The position numbers and the translations under genes are program-made. Positions 1 to 8,791 of a stretch of 64,000 bases of DNA are shown here, in pieces (position 1 is the first letter of the stretch; each line of letters begins with the position of its first letter). This stretch comes from Asticcacaulis currens (GTDB lineage: Bacteria > Pseudomonadota > Alphaproteobacteria > Caulobacterales > Caulobacteraceae), in NCBI RefSeq assembly GCF_028550395.1, contig NZ_JAQQKW010000001.1:558001-622000 (forward strand). The letters run 5' to 3'. The notes beneath the pieces are model-generated. The model searched no databases. It was not told the origin of the DNA and worked only from the letters and a program-made list of their open reading frames with translations.

Positions 1-132
1 ACGGCCACCGGCTCACGGTTGGACCTGACCGAACAACTGGCCTTCATTGACGGCTGCGACCACATTGCCGGCCGGGAAGCCGGCACCCAGGCCTTGCTCG
101 ACATGCTGGAAGCGTGGCTGAACAGACAGTAG
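1..132 (+). CDS. C-terminal end of an unidentified protein (5' end outside window)
   Basis: An open frame runs in from the left edge and stops at TAG 130-132, giving the last 43 residues, which end LDMLEAWLNRQ. The reading frame is supported by the strong hairpin terminator that starts directly after the stop. The fragment is too short to assign a family and shows no catalytic motif, so no function is proposed. Confidence 0.55.
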   Translation, partial: TATGSRLDLTEQLAFIDGCDHIAGREAGTQALLDMLEAWLNRQ

Positions 133-184
133 AAGTCTGGATCATTATGATTTCTTGTAGAAACATAATGATCCAGATTTTGTT
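133..184 (+). terminator. Rho-independent terminator, 14-bp perfect stem
   Basis: Arms TCTGGATCATTATG (136-149) and CATAATGATCCAGA (164-177) are perfectly complementary and are followed by TTTTGTTT. The loop can itself pair TTTC with GAAA. It ends the rightward gene at the window edge and separates it from the convergent LytTR gene. Confidence 0.85.
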
Positions 185-275
185 TACGCCCCCGAGCCGG
201 GTGCGGGCTCCGCCGTCTTGGCGGCCGCCTCAATGGCGGCTTGAGCGGAATGAAGCCAGTGGAAATCATTCCGCT

Positions 276-1133
276 CTATATCCATCCGTCGGCCTTCAGC
301 ACCTTCTGATAAGAGCGGCTGACGGGTGCCTCGATATCGCCGCGCAGTGTGAGGCTGACGCGCCCGTCCTGCCGGCGGATGTCTTCGATGGCGTCGCGTG
401 CCACCCACCACGAACGGTGCGTTTGAGAGCCTTCGATCCCTTCCAATTCGCGGATGGCATCATAGAGACGCATCAGGATCAGCGTGTTACCGGCGCTGGT
501 GTGAACCCGCAGATAATGGTCTTCTGCCGACAGGGCGTAGATGTCGGCCTTCTGATGCTTGAAGGGTAAGCGCTCACGAAAGGCGACGCGCGCCGCGTCG
601 GTGCCGTCTGCGGACGATGCGGTCGGTGGTGCCGAAAAAGCGTGGCTTTGCTGCGGTTCGCGGTTGATCAGCACATTGAGCGTTGTCATGGCGGCGGAGA
701 TGATGCCAACCGGAGCGAGGAAGCGGGCATATAGGGCAATATCCCAGCGCATATGCCCAAACAAAGGCGTGATGGCCCACACGACCAGCGAGATAGAGGG
801 CGTCAGAAGTGCCGTCAGGACGATGCCGTACAGCCACGGCCGCCCTTCCAGATGCAGGCGATGACGTACGACCTTCAAGCCGACGCGATCAACCCCCACC
901 GCTACCAGCGACCCCGCCAGCATCAGGGCTGACCAATAGACAAAGCGCATCACAAACGGAATGACATCCGTGCCAAAGGCATTAATCAGGCTGAGGAAGA
1001 GGGCCATGCCGAGCGCGGCCGCCAGAATGCGCCCGACGCCCGAGGCCGTTTCTGACCAGGCGGGTTGTGTCATTGGCGAAGCGTGAACCGCAGGTGTCTT
1101 CGTTTCACGCATGGACGCCTTCTGTTCGCGCAT
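276..1133 (-). CDS. LytTR-domain transcriptional regulator with membrane-embedded N-terminus
   Basis: This is a predicted membrane-bound DNA-binding regulator. From the chosen start (285 aa) there is a short polar N-terminus, then about four hydrophobic segments, then a C-terminal LytTR domain of roughly 95 residues. The LytTR part is recognisable by YALSAEDHYLRVHT and the later RSWWVARDAI and VSRSYQKVLK stretches. LytTR domains bind DNA through a beta-fold; this architecture lacks a receiver domain, so the membrane part is the likely input. Longer readings to 1379 would overlap the divergent gene. ATG 1133 has GGGGAG four bases upstream; ATG 1112, with AGAAGG five bases upstream, is an equally good start. 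It is divergent from the DUF2306-like gene, so the two may be co-regulated. Confidence 0.8.
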   Translation of the reverse strand: MREQKASMRETKTPAVHASPMTQPAWSETASGVGRILAAALGMALFLSLINAFGTDVIPFVMRFVYWSALMLAGSLVAVGVDRVGLKVVRHRLHLEGRPWLYGIVLTALLTPSISLVVWAITPLFGHMRWDIALYARFLAPVGIISAAMTTLNVLINREPQQSHAFSAPPTASSADGTDAARVAFRERLPFKHQKADIYALSAEDHYLRVHTSAGNTLILMRLYDAIRELEGIEGSQTHRSWWVARDAIEDIRRQDGRVSLTLRGDIEAPVSRSYQKVLKADGWI

Positions 1134-1214
1134 CCGTCTCCCCGTCTCAGATAAGCCCTGTCTAATTGCCGTAAAGCGGTCCTCCCGCACAAGACAATTT
1201 TGATGGAATGCCTC

Positions 1215-1775
1215 ATGTCCGCGCCACACGCCCCCACGAAACCCCGTTCCGCCTACGCTTTTGTCTGGAAATTTATCAGCGGTCTGATCCTGACCGGCGG
1301 CCTTATCCTTATCACGGTCCTTGCCTCGGGCGGTGACCTCAGCGGTATGAGCCGCGTCCTTGAACGGGCTCATGTGCACGCCCCGAACCTGCGCGCCATT
1401 GCCGAGTCGTCACTGGCGACGCAAATCCATCTAAGCGCGGCGATAACGGCCTTTTTCATCGGCCTATATCAGTTGCTGGGGCCAAAAGGGCGCACACCGC
1501 ACCGTCTGCTGGGCTATATCTGGCTGGCCCTGATGCTGACGGCGGCGATTTCCAGCTTCTGGCTGCGCGGCCTCAACCACGGCATGTTCAGTTTTATCCA
1601 TATCCTGTCGGGCTGGACGGTGGTGGTCGCGCCGATGATCCTCTATGCGGCGCGCACCAAAAACATCAAACGCCACCGCACGATGGCGACGAGCCTGTTT
1701 ATGGGCGGACTGGTCGTTGCGGGCCTGTTTGCCTTCATGCCGGGCCGCTTGCTGTGGCACGTCTTTTTCGGATAA
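1215..1775 (+). CDS. DUF2306-like multi-pass membrane protein
   Basis: This small membrane protein of about 186 aa has four to five hydrophobic helices. One lies near the N-terminus (FISGLILTGGLILITVLA), followed by a cluster from about residue 75 to the C-terminus. Conserved-looking histidines lie at the helix edges (HRLLGY, FSFIHILSGW, KRHRTM), typical of DUF2306/YozB-like proteins, which may bind haem or metal; that role is not established here. ATG 1215 has GGA upstream at usable spacing; ATG 1203 and TTG 1200 are alternatives in the same frame. Its divergent position next to a membrane LytTR regulator suggests a regulator and target-membrane-protein pair, which is inference only. Confidence 0.75.
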   Translation: MSAPHAPTKPRSAYAFVWKFISGLILTGGLILITVLASGGDLSGMSRVLERAHVHAPNLRAIAESSLATQIHLSAAITAFFIGLYQLLGPKGRTPHRLLGYIWLALMLTAAISSFWLRGLNHGMFSFIHILSGWTVVVAPMILYAARTKNIKRHRTMATSLFMGGLVVAGLFAFMPGRLLWHVFFG

Positions 1776-1857
1776 CCGGAATAACCCGGCTTAAGCGTTT
1801 CTGATTTTCAAAACGACGTGCTAGGTTTGGTTTCGTAATCTTGGCGGGACCCACAGC

Positions 1858-3144
1858 ATGACCGATCCGACGAAACGGGCCCCGATCCGACAGGGATGGC
1901 GGACTCACGCCTGTCTGGTTTTGTTGCTGGTCGTCTATGTCTTCAACTTTGTGGACCGTCAGATCCTGTCTATCCTTGCGCAGCCGATCAAGGCCGAACT
2001 GAATCTCACCGATGCGCAGCTGGGCTGGCTGGGCGGTTTTGCCTTTGCCTTCGTCTATACGGTTCTCGGTATCCCTGCCGCGCTTATGGCGCAGAAGCTG
2101 GGAAGGGTCCGGCTGATCACAGCCGCCCTTTTGGTGTGGAGCGCGGCGACAGCGGCCTGTGGTCTGGCCACCTCCTGGTTCAACCTGGCGCTGGGGCGGT
2201 TTGGCGTAGGTGTGGGGGAAGCGGGCGGCGTCGCCCCGTCCCAAAGCCTGATTAGCGACCTCTATCCGCCCGCCCACCGCGCCAGAGCCATGGCCGTCTT
2301 TTCGCTGGGCGTGCCATTAGGGTCGGGTCTCGGCATCATGTTCGGCGGGCTTCTGGCGGCGACCTTTGACTGGCGGCACGCCTTCGTCACCATTGGTTTG
2401 GCGGGTGTCGTGTTTGCGCCGCTGTTCTTCTTCGGCACGCGCCGTCATGACGTTCAGACGCAGACCGATAGAGTTCCGGCGCTGGACCGACTGCATCGCC
2501 TGATGCGCAATCGCTCTCTTTGGCTGATTTCCCTGGGCGCTTCGCTGTCGTCCGTGATTGGCTATGGCCTGATGTTCTGGCTGCCCTCGGTCTTTATGCG
2601 CTCGTTCAAGGCCACACTGATGTCGGCCTCTTTCAGCTTCGGCCTGATCGTCCTGATCGGCGGGGCCATAGGTATCTTAAGCGGCGGGTTTGTCGCGGAT
2701 CGTTTAGGCGCAAAGTCGCCGCGCGCTTTTGTGCTGGTGCCTGCGGCGGCCTATCTTCTGTGTATCCCGGCCTATGGGGTGGTGCTCATGATGCCGGGCT
2801 TCGCCTTTGACACGGGGGCTGGGTTCGTCCTCCTGATCCTCGCGCAGGCGCTGGGGCTGGTGTGGATGGGGCCAGTGCTGGCCAGCCTGCACCACGTAGT
2901 CGAAGCGCCCGATCGTGCGCTGGCCTCGGCGGTGTTTCTGTTTATCACCAACCTGATCGGCCTCGGCTTCGGCTCGTGGATTATGGGGATAATTTCGGAT
3001 TATTTATCATATAATTATGCGGCAAATGCGTTGAAAATGGCCGTAACGGGCGGGCTGGTCTTCTACGGCCTTGGGGCGGGTTGCTTTCTTCTGACAGCGC
3101 TTACCCTTAAGTCAGACTGGAAAACGAGCCCGATTTCTGATTGA
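1858..3144 (+). CDS. MFS transporter, spinster-like
   Basis: At 428 aa with about twelve hydrophobic helices, this has the length and shape of a major facilitator superfamily permease. The first helix contains FNFVDRQILSILAQPIK, a signature of the spinster-type subgroup. The loop between helices 2 and 3 carries a degenerate MFS motif A (AQKLGRVRLI), and helix 4-5 has GRFGVGVGEAGGVAPSQSL. Spinster-like MFS proteins in Caulobacterales often sit beside oxidoreductases or plant-compound degradation genes; the substrate here cannot be inferred. It lies upstream of sucC in the same direction, but a 192-bp gap separates them and makes co-transcription uncertain. Confidence 0.88.
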   Translation: MTDPTKRAPIRQGWRTHACLVLLLVVYVFNFVDRQILSILAQPIKAELNLTDAQLGWLGGFAFAFVYTVLGIPAALMAQKLGRVRLITAALLVWSAATAACGLATSWFNLALGRFGVGVGEAGGVAPSQSLISDLYPPAHRARAMAVFSLGVPLGSGLGIMFGGLLAATFDWRHAFVTIGLAGVVFAPLFFFGTRRHDVQTQTDRVPALDRLHRLMRNRSLWLISLGASLSSVIGYGLMFWLPSVFMRSFKATLMSASFSFGLIVLIGGAIGILSGGFVADRLGAKSPRAFVLVPAAAYLLCIPAYGVVLMMPGFAFDTGAGFVLLILAQALGLVWMGPVLASLHHVVEAPDRALASAVFLFITNLIGLGFGSWIMGIISDYLSYNYAANALKMAVTGGLVFYGLGAGCFLLTALTLKSDWKTSPISD

Positions 3145-3336
3145 GCGGCCCTCCGATGCGGCAAAAATCGGCGATCTTGCGGTTGCACAACGCCGGACGG
3201 GTCTTTATAACCCCACCCCGTCGGTGCGGGCGAGACGTCCGTGCCCCAAAGGTCGCCGAGCCGTGCGCCGCATGGCTTGTATTTCCTCGCTGGTACCGCT
3301 AACACGGGCCGGCATCCATTTGACAAGACCGGTTCC
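3145..3336 (+). promoter_or_regulatory. sucC upstream region, GC-rich dyads
   Basis: This 192-bp gap separates the MFS gene from sucC. It contains short GC-rich complementary stretches (for example GACGGG and CCCGTC around 3197-3230, then GGGC and GCCC) that could fold in a sucC leader. No confident -35/-10 pair or terminator was found. Confidence 0.35.
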
Positions 3337-4539
3337 ATGAACATTCACGAGCATCAAGCCAAGGCCGTACTCAAGGAGTTCGGCGTCGCCGTTCCGCGCG
3401 GCTATCCCGCCTTCTCGCCCAAGGAAGCCCTTGAGGCCGCCAAGAACCTGAAGGACGATTCCACCAAGGTGTGGGTCGTTAAGTCACAAATCCACGCTGG
3501 TGGCCGCGGTAAGGGTCGCTTCGAAGGCCTTGGCCCCGATGCCAAGGGCGGCGTGCGCGTCGTCAAGTCGCCGGCCGACGTCGAAGCCAATGCCGATGAA
3601 ATGCTGGGCCGCGTGCTCGTGACCCATCAGACGGGTCCGGCGGGCAAGCAGGTCAACCGACTGTACATCGAAGAAGGCGCGGACATCAAAAAGGAGCTGT
3701 ATCTGTCGCTCCTCGTCGATCGCGTCACTTCGCGCGTGTCGGTGGTCGCCTCGACCGAAGGCGGCATGGATATCGAAGAAGTCGCCCATTCGACTCCGGA
3801 AAAGATCCACTCCTTCACCATCGACCCGGCGACCGGCGTGTTCCCGACCCACGGTCGTACCCTGGCGCACGCTCTCGGTCTGAAGGGCGATCTGGCCAAG
3901 CAGGGCTTCAAGCTCCTTCAGCAACTGTACGCGGCGTTCAACGCCAAGGACATGGACATGCTGGAAATCAACCCGCTGATCATCACCGGCGACGACCAGC
4001 TTCTGGTTCTGGACGCCAAGGTGTCGTTCGATTCCAATTCGCTGTTCCGTCATCCGGACATTCAGGCCCTGCGCGACCTGAGCGAAGAAGATTCGAAGGA
4101 AATCGAAGCCTCGAAGTTCGACCTCTCCTATATCGCCCTTGACGGCGAAATCGGCTGCATGGTCAACGGCGCCGGTCTGGCCATGGCTACGCTCGACATC
4201 ATCAAGCTCTATGGTGCGGAACCGGCCAACTTCCTCGATGTCGGCGGGGGCGCCAACAAGGAAAAGGTCACCGCGGCCTTCAAGATCATCACCTCGGACC
4301 CGAACGTGAAGGGCATTCTGGTCAACATCTTTGGTGGCATCATGCGCTGTGACATCATCGCCGAAGGCGTTATCGCTGCGGTGAAGGAAGTCGGCCTGAA
4401 GGTGCCTCTGGTGGTGCGCCTCGAAGGCACCAATGTCGAACTCGGCAAGAAAATCATCAACGAAAGCGGCCTGAACGTTATCGCCGCCGACGATCTGGCC
4501 GATGCGGCCGCCAAGATCGTCAAGGCTGTGAAGGGCTAA
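3337..4539 (+). CDS. sucC: Succinate-CoA ligase (ADP-forming) subunit beta
   Basis: This is the beta subunit of succinyl-CoA synthetase, the TCA-cycle enzyme that interconverts succinyl-CoA and succinate with substrate-level phosphorylation. The protein is 400 aa, close to the usual 386-400. It starts with the family-typical [17 protein letters not shown], followed by an ATP-grasp region ([11 protein letters not shown] near residue 53) and ends with the CoA-ligase half ([21 protein letters not shown]). An upstream in-frame extension exists but lacks family similarity, so ATG 3337 was chosen. Ten bases separate its stop from sucD, so the two are one transcription unit. The mdh gene that often precedes sucC in alphaproteobacteria is absent here. 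Confidence 0.97.
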   Translation: MNIHEHQAKAVLKEFGVAVPRGYPAFSPKEALEAAKNLKDDSTKVWVVKSQIHAGGRGKGRFEGLGPDAKGGVRVVKSPADVEANADEMLGRVLVTHQTGPAGKQVNRLYIEEGADIKKELYLSLLVDRVTSRVSVVASTEGGMDIEEVAHSTPEKIHSFTIDPATGVFPTHGRTLAHALGLKGDLAKQGFKLLQQLYAAFNAKDMDMLEINPLIITGDDQLLVLDAKVSFDSNSLFRHPDIQALRDLSEEDSKEIEASKFDLSYIALDGEIGCMVNGAGLAMATLDIIKLYGAEPANFLDVGGGANKEKVTAAFKIITSDPNVKGILVNIFGGIMRCDIIAEGVIAAVKEVGLKVPLVVRLEGTNVELGKKIINESGLNVIAADDLADAAAKIVKAVKG

Positions 4540-4549
4540 GGTTAGAGCA

Positions 4550-5434
4550 ATGTCTGTACTGATCAATTCGCAAACCAAGGTCATCACGCAGGGCTTCACC
4601 GGCGCGCAAGGCACCTTCCACTCCGAACAGGCCATCGCCTACGGCACCAAGGTCGTTGGCGGCGTGACCCCCGGCAAGGGCGGCACCACCCATATCGGCC
4701 TGCCGGTGTTCGACTCCGTCGCCGAAGCCAAGGAACGCACGGGTGCCGATGCTTCGGCCATCTACGTGCCGCCGCCCTTCGCGGCTGACGCCATCTTAGA
4801 GGCCATCGAAGCCGAAATCCCGCTGATCGTCTGCATCACCGAAGGCATTCCGGTGCTGGACATGGTGAAGGTGAAGCGCGCCCTGTCGGGTTCCAAGTCG
4901 CGCCTGATCGGGCCGAACTGCCCCGGCGTCCTGACCCCGAACGAGTGCAAGATCGGCATCATGCCGGGCAACATCTTCTCCAAGGGCTCGGTCGGCGTCG
5001 TCTCGCGTTCGGGCACGCTCACCTATGAAGCCGTGTTCCAGACGACCAATGCCGGTCTGGGTCAGACGACCGCCGTCGGCATCGGTGGCGACCCGGTCAA
5101 AGGCACCGAGTTCATCGACGTGCTGGAGATGTTCCTGGCGGACGACGAAACCAAGTCGATCATCATGATCGGTGAAATCGGCGGCTCGGCCGAAGAAGAC
5201 GCCGCTCAGTTCCTGATCGACGAAGCCAAGCGCGGCCGCAAAAAGCCGATGGCGGGCTTCATCGCGGGCCGCACGGCGCCTCCGGGCCGCCGCATGGGCC
5301 ACGCCGGTGCCATCATCTCCGGCGGCAAGGGCGGCGCGGAAGACAAGATCGCGGCCATGGAAGCGGCGGGCATCAAGGTGTCTCCGTCTCCGGCAGCGCT
5401 CGGCGAAACCCTGCTCAGCGTGCTGAAGGGGTAG
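4550..5434 (+). CDS. sucD: Succinate-CoA ligase subunit alpha
   Basis: This is the alpha subunit, which binds CoA and carries the phosphohistidine. At 294 aa it is full length. It begins [18 protein letters not shown], has the CoA-binding Rossmann fold at the N-terminus, the SRSGTLTYE motif, and the active-site histidine in [14 protein letters not shown]. It follows sucC by ten bases and is followed by a strong terminator, so sucCD form a bicistronic unit ending before sucA. Confidence 0.97.
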   Translation: MSVLINSQTKVITQGFTGAQGTFHSEQAIAYGTKVVGGVTPGKGGTTHIGLPVFDSVAEAKERTGADASAIYVPPPFAADAILEAIEAEIPLIVCITEGIPVLDMVKVKRALSGSKSRLIGPNCPGVLTPNECKIGIMPGNIFSKGSVGVVSRSGTLTYEAVFQTTNAGLGQTTAVGIGGDPVKGTEFIDVLEMFLADDETKSIIMIGEIGGSAEEDAAQFLIDEAKRGRKKPMAGFIAGRTAPPGRRMGHAGAIISGGKGGAEDKIAAMEAAGIKVSPSPAALGETLLSVLKG

Positions 5435-5491
5435 TCGTTTAAGCTTCTTCCTGAAATCAGGAGGGAGGCCGACCGCCACATACTCGTCACG

Positions 5492-5526
5492 AAAAGCGCG
5501 TAGCCTGCGGGTTACGCGCTTTTTTG
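5492..5526 (+). terminator. Rho-independent terminator of sucCD
   Basis: Arms AAAGCGCGTA and TACGCGCTTT pair around a ten-base loop and run into six T residues (5520-5525). It separates sucCD transcription from the sucA promoter just downstream. Confidence 0.85.
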
Positions 5527-5568
5527 TTGCCGCCGCCGCGCTGTGGACGCATAATGTGAGCGCTAACA
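5527..5568 (+). promoter_or_regulatory. sucA promoter with LacI-type operator
   Basis: TTGCCG (5527-5532) and CATAAT (5550-5555) are 17 bp apart; TTGCCG is close to the alphaproteobacterial -35 consensus. TGTGAGCGCTAACA (5555-5568) starts within the -10 and covers the expected start site. It is a near-palindrome centred on AGCGCT, the form of LacI-family operators in Caulobacter and relatives. Repressor identity is unknown. Confidence 0.6.
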
Positions 5569-5576
5569 TTTTGCCC

Positions 5577-5596
5577 AAAAATCGTATACGATTTTT
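5577..5596. promoter_or_regulatory. Perfect 20-bp palindrome in the sucA leader
   Basis: AAAAATCGTATACGATTTTT is identical to its reverse complement. The ATCGTATACGAT core resembles operators of GntR/FadR-type regulators (centre GTATAC). It lies about 15-35 bp downstream of the predicted sucA transcription start, a position suited to roadblock repression. Confidence 0.6.
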
Positions 5597-5604
5597 CCGG
5601 CTTA

Positions 5605-5632
5605 AGAGGTTCTCAACACCTCTCAAAGAGAG
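5605..5632 (+). other. Two mutually exclusive small hairpins in the sucA leader
   Basis: AGAGGT (5605-5610) can pair with ACCTCT (5618-5623), or CTCTC (5620-5624) can pair with GAGAG (5628-5632). The two use the same bases, so only one can form at a time. Whether this is functional is not known. Confidence 0.4.
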
Positions 5633-5648
5633 TATAGACCTTCCTGTC

Positions 5649-5717
5649 AGGCGGTGTCGTTATTGGCCGCCTCAACCCAAAGTACGAAAGGGAGACGGTG
5701 TCGTAGTTGGCCGTCTC
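5649..5717 (+). ncRNA. Tandem conserved-loop hairpins in the sucA 5' leader
   Basis: Hairpin 1 (5649-5672) has stem AGGCGG/CCGCCT and loop TGTCGTTATTGG. Hairpin 2 (5692-5717) has stem GAGACGG/CCGTCTC and loop TGTCGTAGTTGG. The loops match at 10 of 12 positions. The stems differ by one compensated pair (G5651-C5670 against A5695-T5714), which is evidence for RNA structure. Hairpin 2 ends three bases before the AAGG Shine-Dalgarno of sucA. I do not recognise the motif as a named RNA family. Confidence 0.6.
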
Positions 5718-5729
5718 GCAAGGTATAAA

Positions 5730-8711
5730 ATGGCGGACGATTCCGGTCGGCTGAACCAGGTTTTCGCGGAAACCTCGTTCCTTTATGGCGGCAACGCCCT
5801 GTTCATCGAACAGATTCAGGAGCAGTGGGCTAAAGACCCCAGCTCTGTGACCCCGGCCTGGCGGGCCTTCTTCGATCAGCTCATGGACAACCCGACCAAT
5901 GTGGCGCAAAACGCCTCGGTGGGTGGCTGGGCGCGCCCGGTTGTGGAAAAGCGCGATGAGCTGACCTCGGCACTGGACGGGTTCTGGCCCGCCGTCGAAG
6001 CCAAGGCCGCCAAGGGCATCGCCGAAAAGAACGCCAAGGATGCCGCCGCAGGTAAGGCCGCGCCGGCCTCTGCAGCCGACCTGCAAAACGCCGCACGGGA
6101 CTCCGTGCGGGCCCTCATGCTGATCCGGGCCTATCGCATCCGTGGCCACCTTCAGGCCAATCTCGACCCGCTGGGTCTGGAGCCGAAGGGCGAGAATCCG
6201 GAACTGCTGCCGGAGCACTGGGGCTTTAGCGCCGCCGACATGGACCGCCCGATCTTCATCGACGGCGTGCTTGGTCTGGAAACGGCGACTTTGAAAGAAA
6301 TCATCCAGATCCTGCGCCGCACCTACTGCGCCAATGTCGGCGTGCAGTACATGCATATCTATGACACGGCGGAAAAGGCGTGGATTCAGGAGCGCATCGA
6401 AGGCCGCGACAAGGAAATCACCTTCACCAAGGAAGGCAAGATCGCCATCCTCAAGAAGCTGATCGAGACCGAAGGTCTCGAACGCTTCCTGCATCGCCGC
6501 TTCCCCGGCACCAAGCGCTTTGGCCTCGACGGCGGCGAAGCCCTGATCCCGGCCATGGAACAGATTATCAAGCGCGGTGGCAATCTGGGCGTGAAGGATC
6601 TCATTTTGGGGATGCCGCACCGTGGCCGCCTCAATGTGCTGACGGCCGTTATGGGTAAGCCCTATCGCGCCCTGTTCCACGAATTCCAGGGCGGTTCGAC
6701 CGTGCCGCTCGACATCGACTCGACCGGCGACGTGAAATACCACATGGGTGCGTCTTCGGACCGCGCCTTTGACGGCAACAATGTCCACCTGTCGCTGACG
6801 GCCAACCCGTCGCACCTTGAAATCGTCAACCCGGTGGTGCTGGGCAAGGCCCGCGCCAAGCAGGCGGCGCACATCAAGGCCAAGGGCGACGGTCAGCTCG
6901 ACCGCAGCCAGACCATCCCGCTGATCCTGCACGGCGATGCCGCCTTTGCGGGTCAGGGCGTGGTGGCCGAGTGCTTCGCCCTGATGGGGCTGAAGGGGTA
7001 CAAGACCGGCGGCACGCTGCACATCATCGTCAACAACCAGATCGGCTTTACGACCGCGCCCCGCTTTTCGCGCTCCTCGCCCTATCCGTCGGATCAGGCG
7101 CTGGGCGCGCAGGCGCCGATCCTGCACTGTAACGGCGATGATCCCGAAGCCGTGGTCTATTGCGCCAAGGTCGCCACCGAGTTCCGGCAGAAGTTTGCCA
7201 AGGACGTGGTCATCGACATGTTCTGCTATCGCCGCTTCGGTCACAACGAAGGCGATGATCCGACGTTCACGCAGCCGATCATGTACGCCAAGATTAAGGA
7301 CCATCCGTCCACGCGCGAACTGTACGGTCAGCGCCTGATCGCCGAAGGCGTGGCCACGCAGGCCGAAATCGACGGCTGGATCGCCGAATTCGACGCCTTC
7401 CTCAACGCTGAGTTCGAGGCGGGTAAGGAATACAAGGCGACCAAGGCCGACTGGCTGGATGGCAAGTGGTCGGGCCTCGGCCTGCCCGAAGATGATGAGC
7501 GTCGCGGCTTCACCTCGGTGCCGCGCGCCAAGCTGGAAGAGATCGGTCGCAAGATCACCACCATTCCCAACGAGATCGAGGCGCACAAGACGCTGCGCCG
7601 CGTGATCGAAGGCCGCCGTCAGGCGATCGACAGCGGGGAAAATATCGACTGGGCGCTGGCTGAGCATCTGGCCTTCGGGTCGCTGCTCGACGAAGGCTTC
7701 GACGTGCGCCTGTCAGGTCAGGACTCGATCCGCGGTACCTTCTCGCAACGCCACTCGGCCTTTATTGACCAGCGCACCGAAGAGCGTTACTTCCCGCTCA
7801 ACCATCTGCGCGAAGGTCAGGGCGCTTACGAAGTGATCGACTCGGCCCTGTCGGAAGAGGCGGTGCTGGGCTTCGAATACGGCTACTCACTGGCCGATCC
7901 CAACACGCTTGTGATGTGGGAAGGTCAGTTCGGCGATTTCGTCAACGGGGCTCAGGTCGTCATCGACCAGTTCATCTCGTCGGGCGAACGCAAGTGGCTG
8001 CGCATGTCGGGCCTCGTCATGCTGCTGCCGCACGGTTACGAAGGCCAGGGCCCCGAACACTCGTCGGCGCGTCTCGAACGCTTTCTGCAACTGTGCGCCG
8101 AAGACAATATGCAGGTCGCCAACTGCACGACGCCGGCCAACTACTTCCACATCCTGCGCCGTCAGATCCACCGTCCGTTCCGCAAGCCGCTGATCATCAT
8201 GACGCCGAAGTCGCTTCTGCGTCACAAGAAGGCGGTTTCGACCCTGACCGACATCTCGGAAGGTTCGTCCTTCCACCGCGTGCTGCACGACGACGCCGAG
8301 CGCCGTCCGGACGTGGCGGGTGTCAAGCTGGTGGCCGACGACAAGATCCGTCGCGTCGTGCTCTGTTCCGGTAAGGTCTATTACGACCTGCTGGATGAGC
8401 GCGAAAAGAAGGGCATCAAGGACGTCTATCTGATGCGTCTGGAACAGTTCTATCCGTGGCCGATGAAGTCCCTGCTGACCGAGCTGGGCCGCTTCAAGAA
8501 CGCCGAACTGGTGTGGTGTCAGGAAGAGCCGAAGAATATGGGCGGCTGGTCGTTCGTCGATCCGTGGCTTGAACTGACGCTCGACAAGCTGAAGATCAAG
8601 GCCAAGCGCGCCCGCTATGTCGGACGCCCGGCCTCGGCCTCGACCGCTGCCGGTGTCATGAGCCGCCACCTGAAAGAGCTGGAAACCTTCCTGAACGAAG
8701 CGTTTGCCTGA
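5730..8711 (+). CDS. sucA: 2-oxoglutarate dehydrogenase E1 component
   Basis: This thiamine-diphosphate-dependent E1 decarboxylates 2-oxoglutarate and succinylates the lipoyl groups of the E2. At 993 aa it has the family length. The N-terminal [16 protein letters not shown] segment is the E2-binding region typical of OGDH E1. ThDP and active-site regions follow, for example [11 protein letters not shown] near residue 292, GDAAFAGQG, and NNQIGFTT. The C-terminal transketolase-like half contains [15 protein letters not shown] and ends normally. The open frame extends upstream to 5556, but ATG 5730 matches the family N-terminus and has AAGG six bases upstream. It is the first gene of sucA-sucB with its own promoter and structured leader. 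Confidence 0.97.
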   Translation: MADDSGRLNQVFAETSFLYGGNALFIEQIQEQWAKDPSSVTPAWRAFFDQLMDNPTNVAQNASVGGWARPVVEKRDELTSALDGFWPAVEAKAAKGIAEKNAKDAAAGKAAPASAADLQNAARDSVRALMLIRAYRIRGHLQANLDPLGLEPKGENPELLPEHWGFSAADMDRPIFIDGVLGLETATLKEIIQILRRTYCANVGVQYMHIYDTAEKAWIQERIEGRDKEITFTKEGKIAILKKLIETEGLERFLHRRFPGTKRFGLDGGEALIPAMEQIIKRGGNLGVKDLILGMPHRGRLNVLTAVMGKPYRALFHEFQGGSTVPLDIDSTGDVKYHMGASSDRAFDGNNVHLSLTANPSHLEIVNPVVLGKARAKQAAHIKAKGDGQLDRSQTIPLILHGDAAFAGQGVVAECFALMGLKGYKTGGTLHIIVNNQIGFTTAPRFSRSSPYPSDQALGAQAPILHCNGDDPEAVVYCAKVATEFRQKFAKDVVIDMFCYRRFGHNEGDDPTFTQPIMYAKIKDHPSTRELYGQRLIAEGVATQAEIDGWIAEFDAFLNAEFEAGKEYKATKADWLDGKWSGLGLPEDDERRGFTSVPRAKLEEIGRKITTIPNEIEAHKTLRRVIEGRRQAIDSGENIDWALAEHLAFGSLLDEGFDVRLSGQDSIRGTFSQRHSAFIDQRTEERYFPLNHLREGQGAYEVIDSALSEEAVLGFEYGYSLADPNTLVMWEGQFGDFVNGAQVVIDQFISSGERKWLRMSGLVMLLPHGYEGQGPEHSSARLERFLQLCAEDNMQVANCTTPANYFHILRRQIHRPFRKPLIIMTPKSLLRHKKAVSTLTDISEGSSFHRVLHDDAERRPDVAGVKLVADDKIRRVVLCSGKVYYDLLDEREKKGIKDVYLMRLEQFYPWPMKSLLTELGRFKNAELVWCQEEPKNMGGWSFVDPWLELTLDKLKIKAKRARYVGRPASASTAAGVMSRHLKELETFLNEAFA

Positions 8712-8726
8712 TCCTCTCCCTTAATG

Positions 8727-8752
8727 GGGCGCGCCCACCTGCGTGCGCGCCC
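8727..8752 (+). other. GC hairpin in the sucA-sucB spacer
   Basis: GGGCGCGC (8727-8734) pairs with GCGCGCCC (8745-8752) around a ten-base loop, with no T-tract after it. It lies in the 80-bp spacer and could stabilise the upstream message or attenuate sucB expression. Confidence 0.5.
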
Positions 8753-8791
8753 TTCATCCTGAATTTAAAAGATAAATCGGAGCCTATACCC

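Noticed and set aside
3484-4635. A 383-codon open frame on the minus strand across sucC and sucD
   Set aside because: Antisense to two certain genes, with no start context and no recognisable domain.
5613-7667. A 684-codon open frame on the minus strand inside sucA
   Set aside because: It is antisense to a certain gene, is Arg/His/Gly/Val-rich as expected for a shadow of high-GC coding sequence, and shows no domain.
8727-8752. Hairpin between sucA and sucB considered as a terminator
   Set aside because: There is no T-tract after the stem, and sucB follows within 40 bp in the expected operon order.
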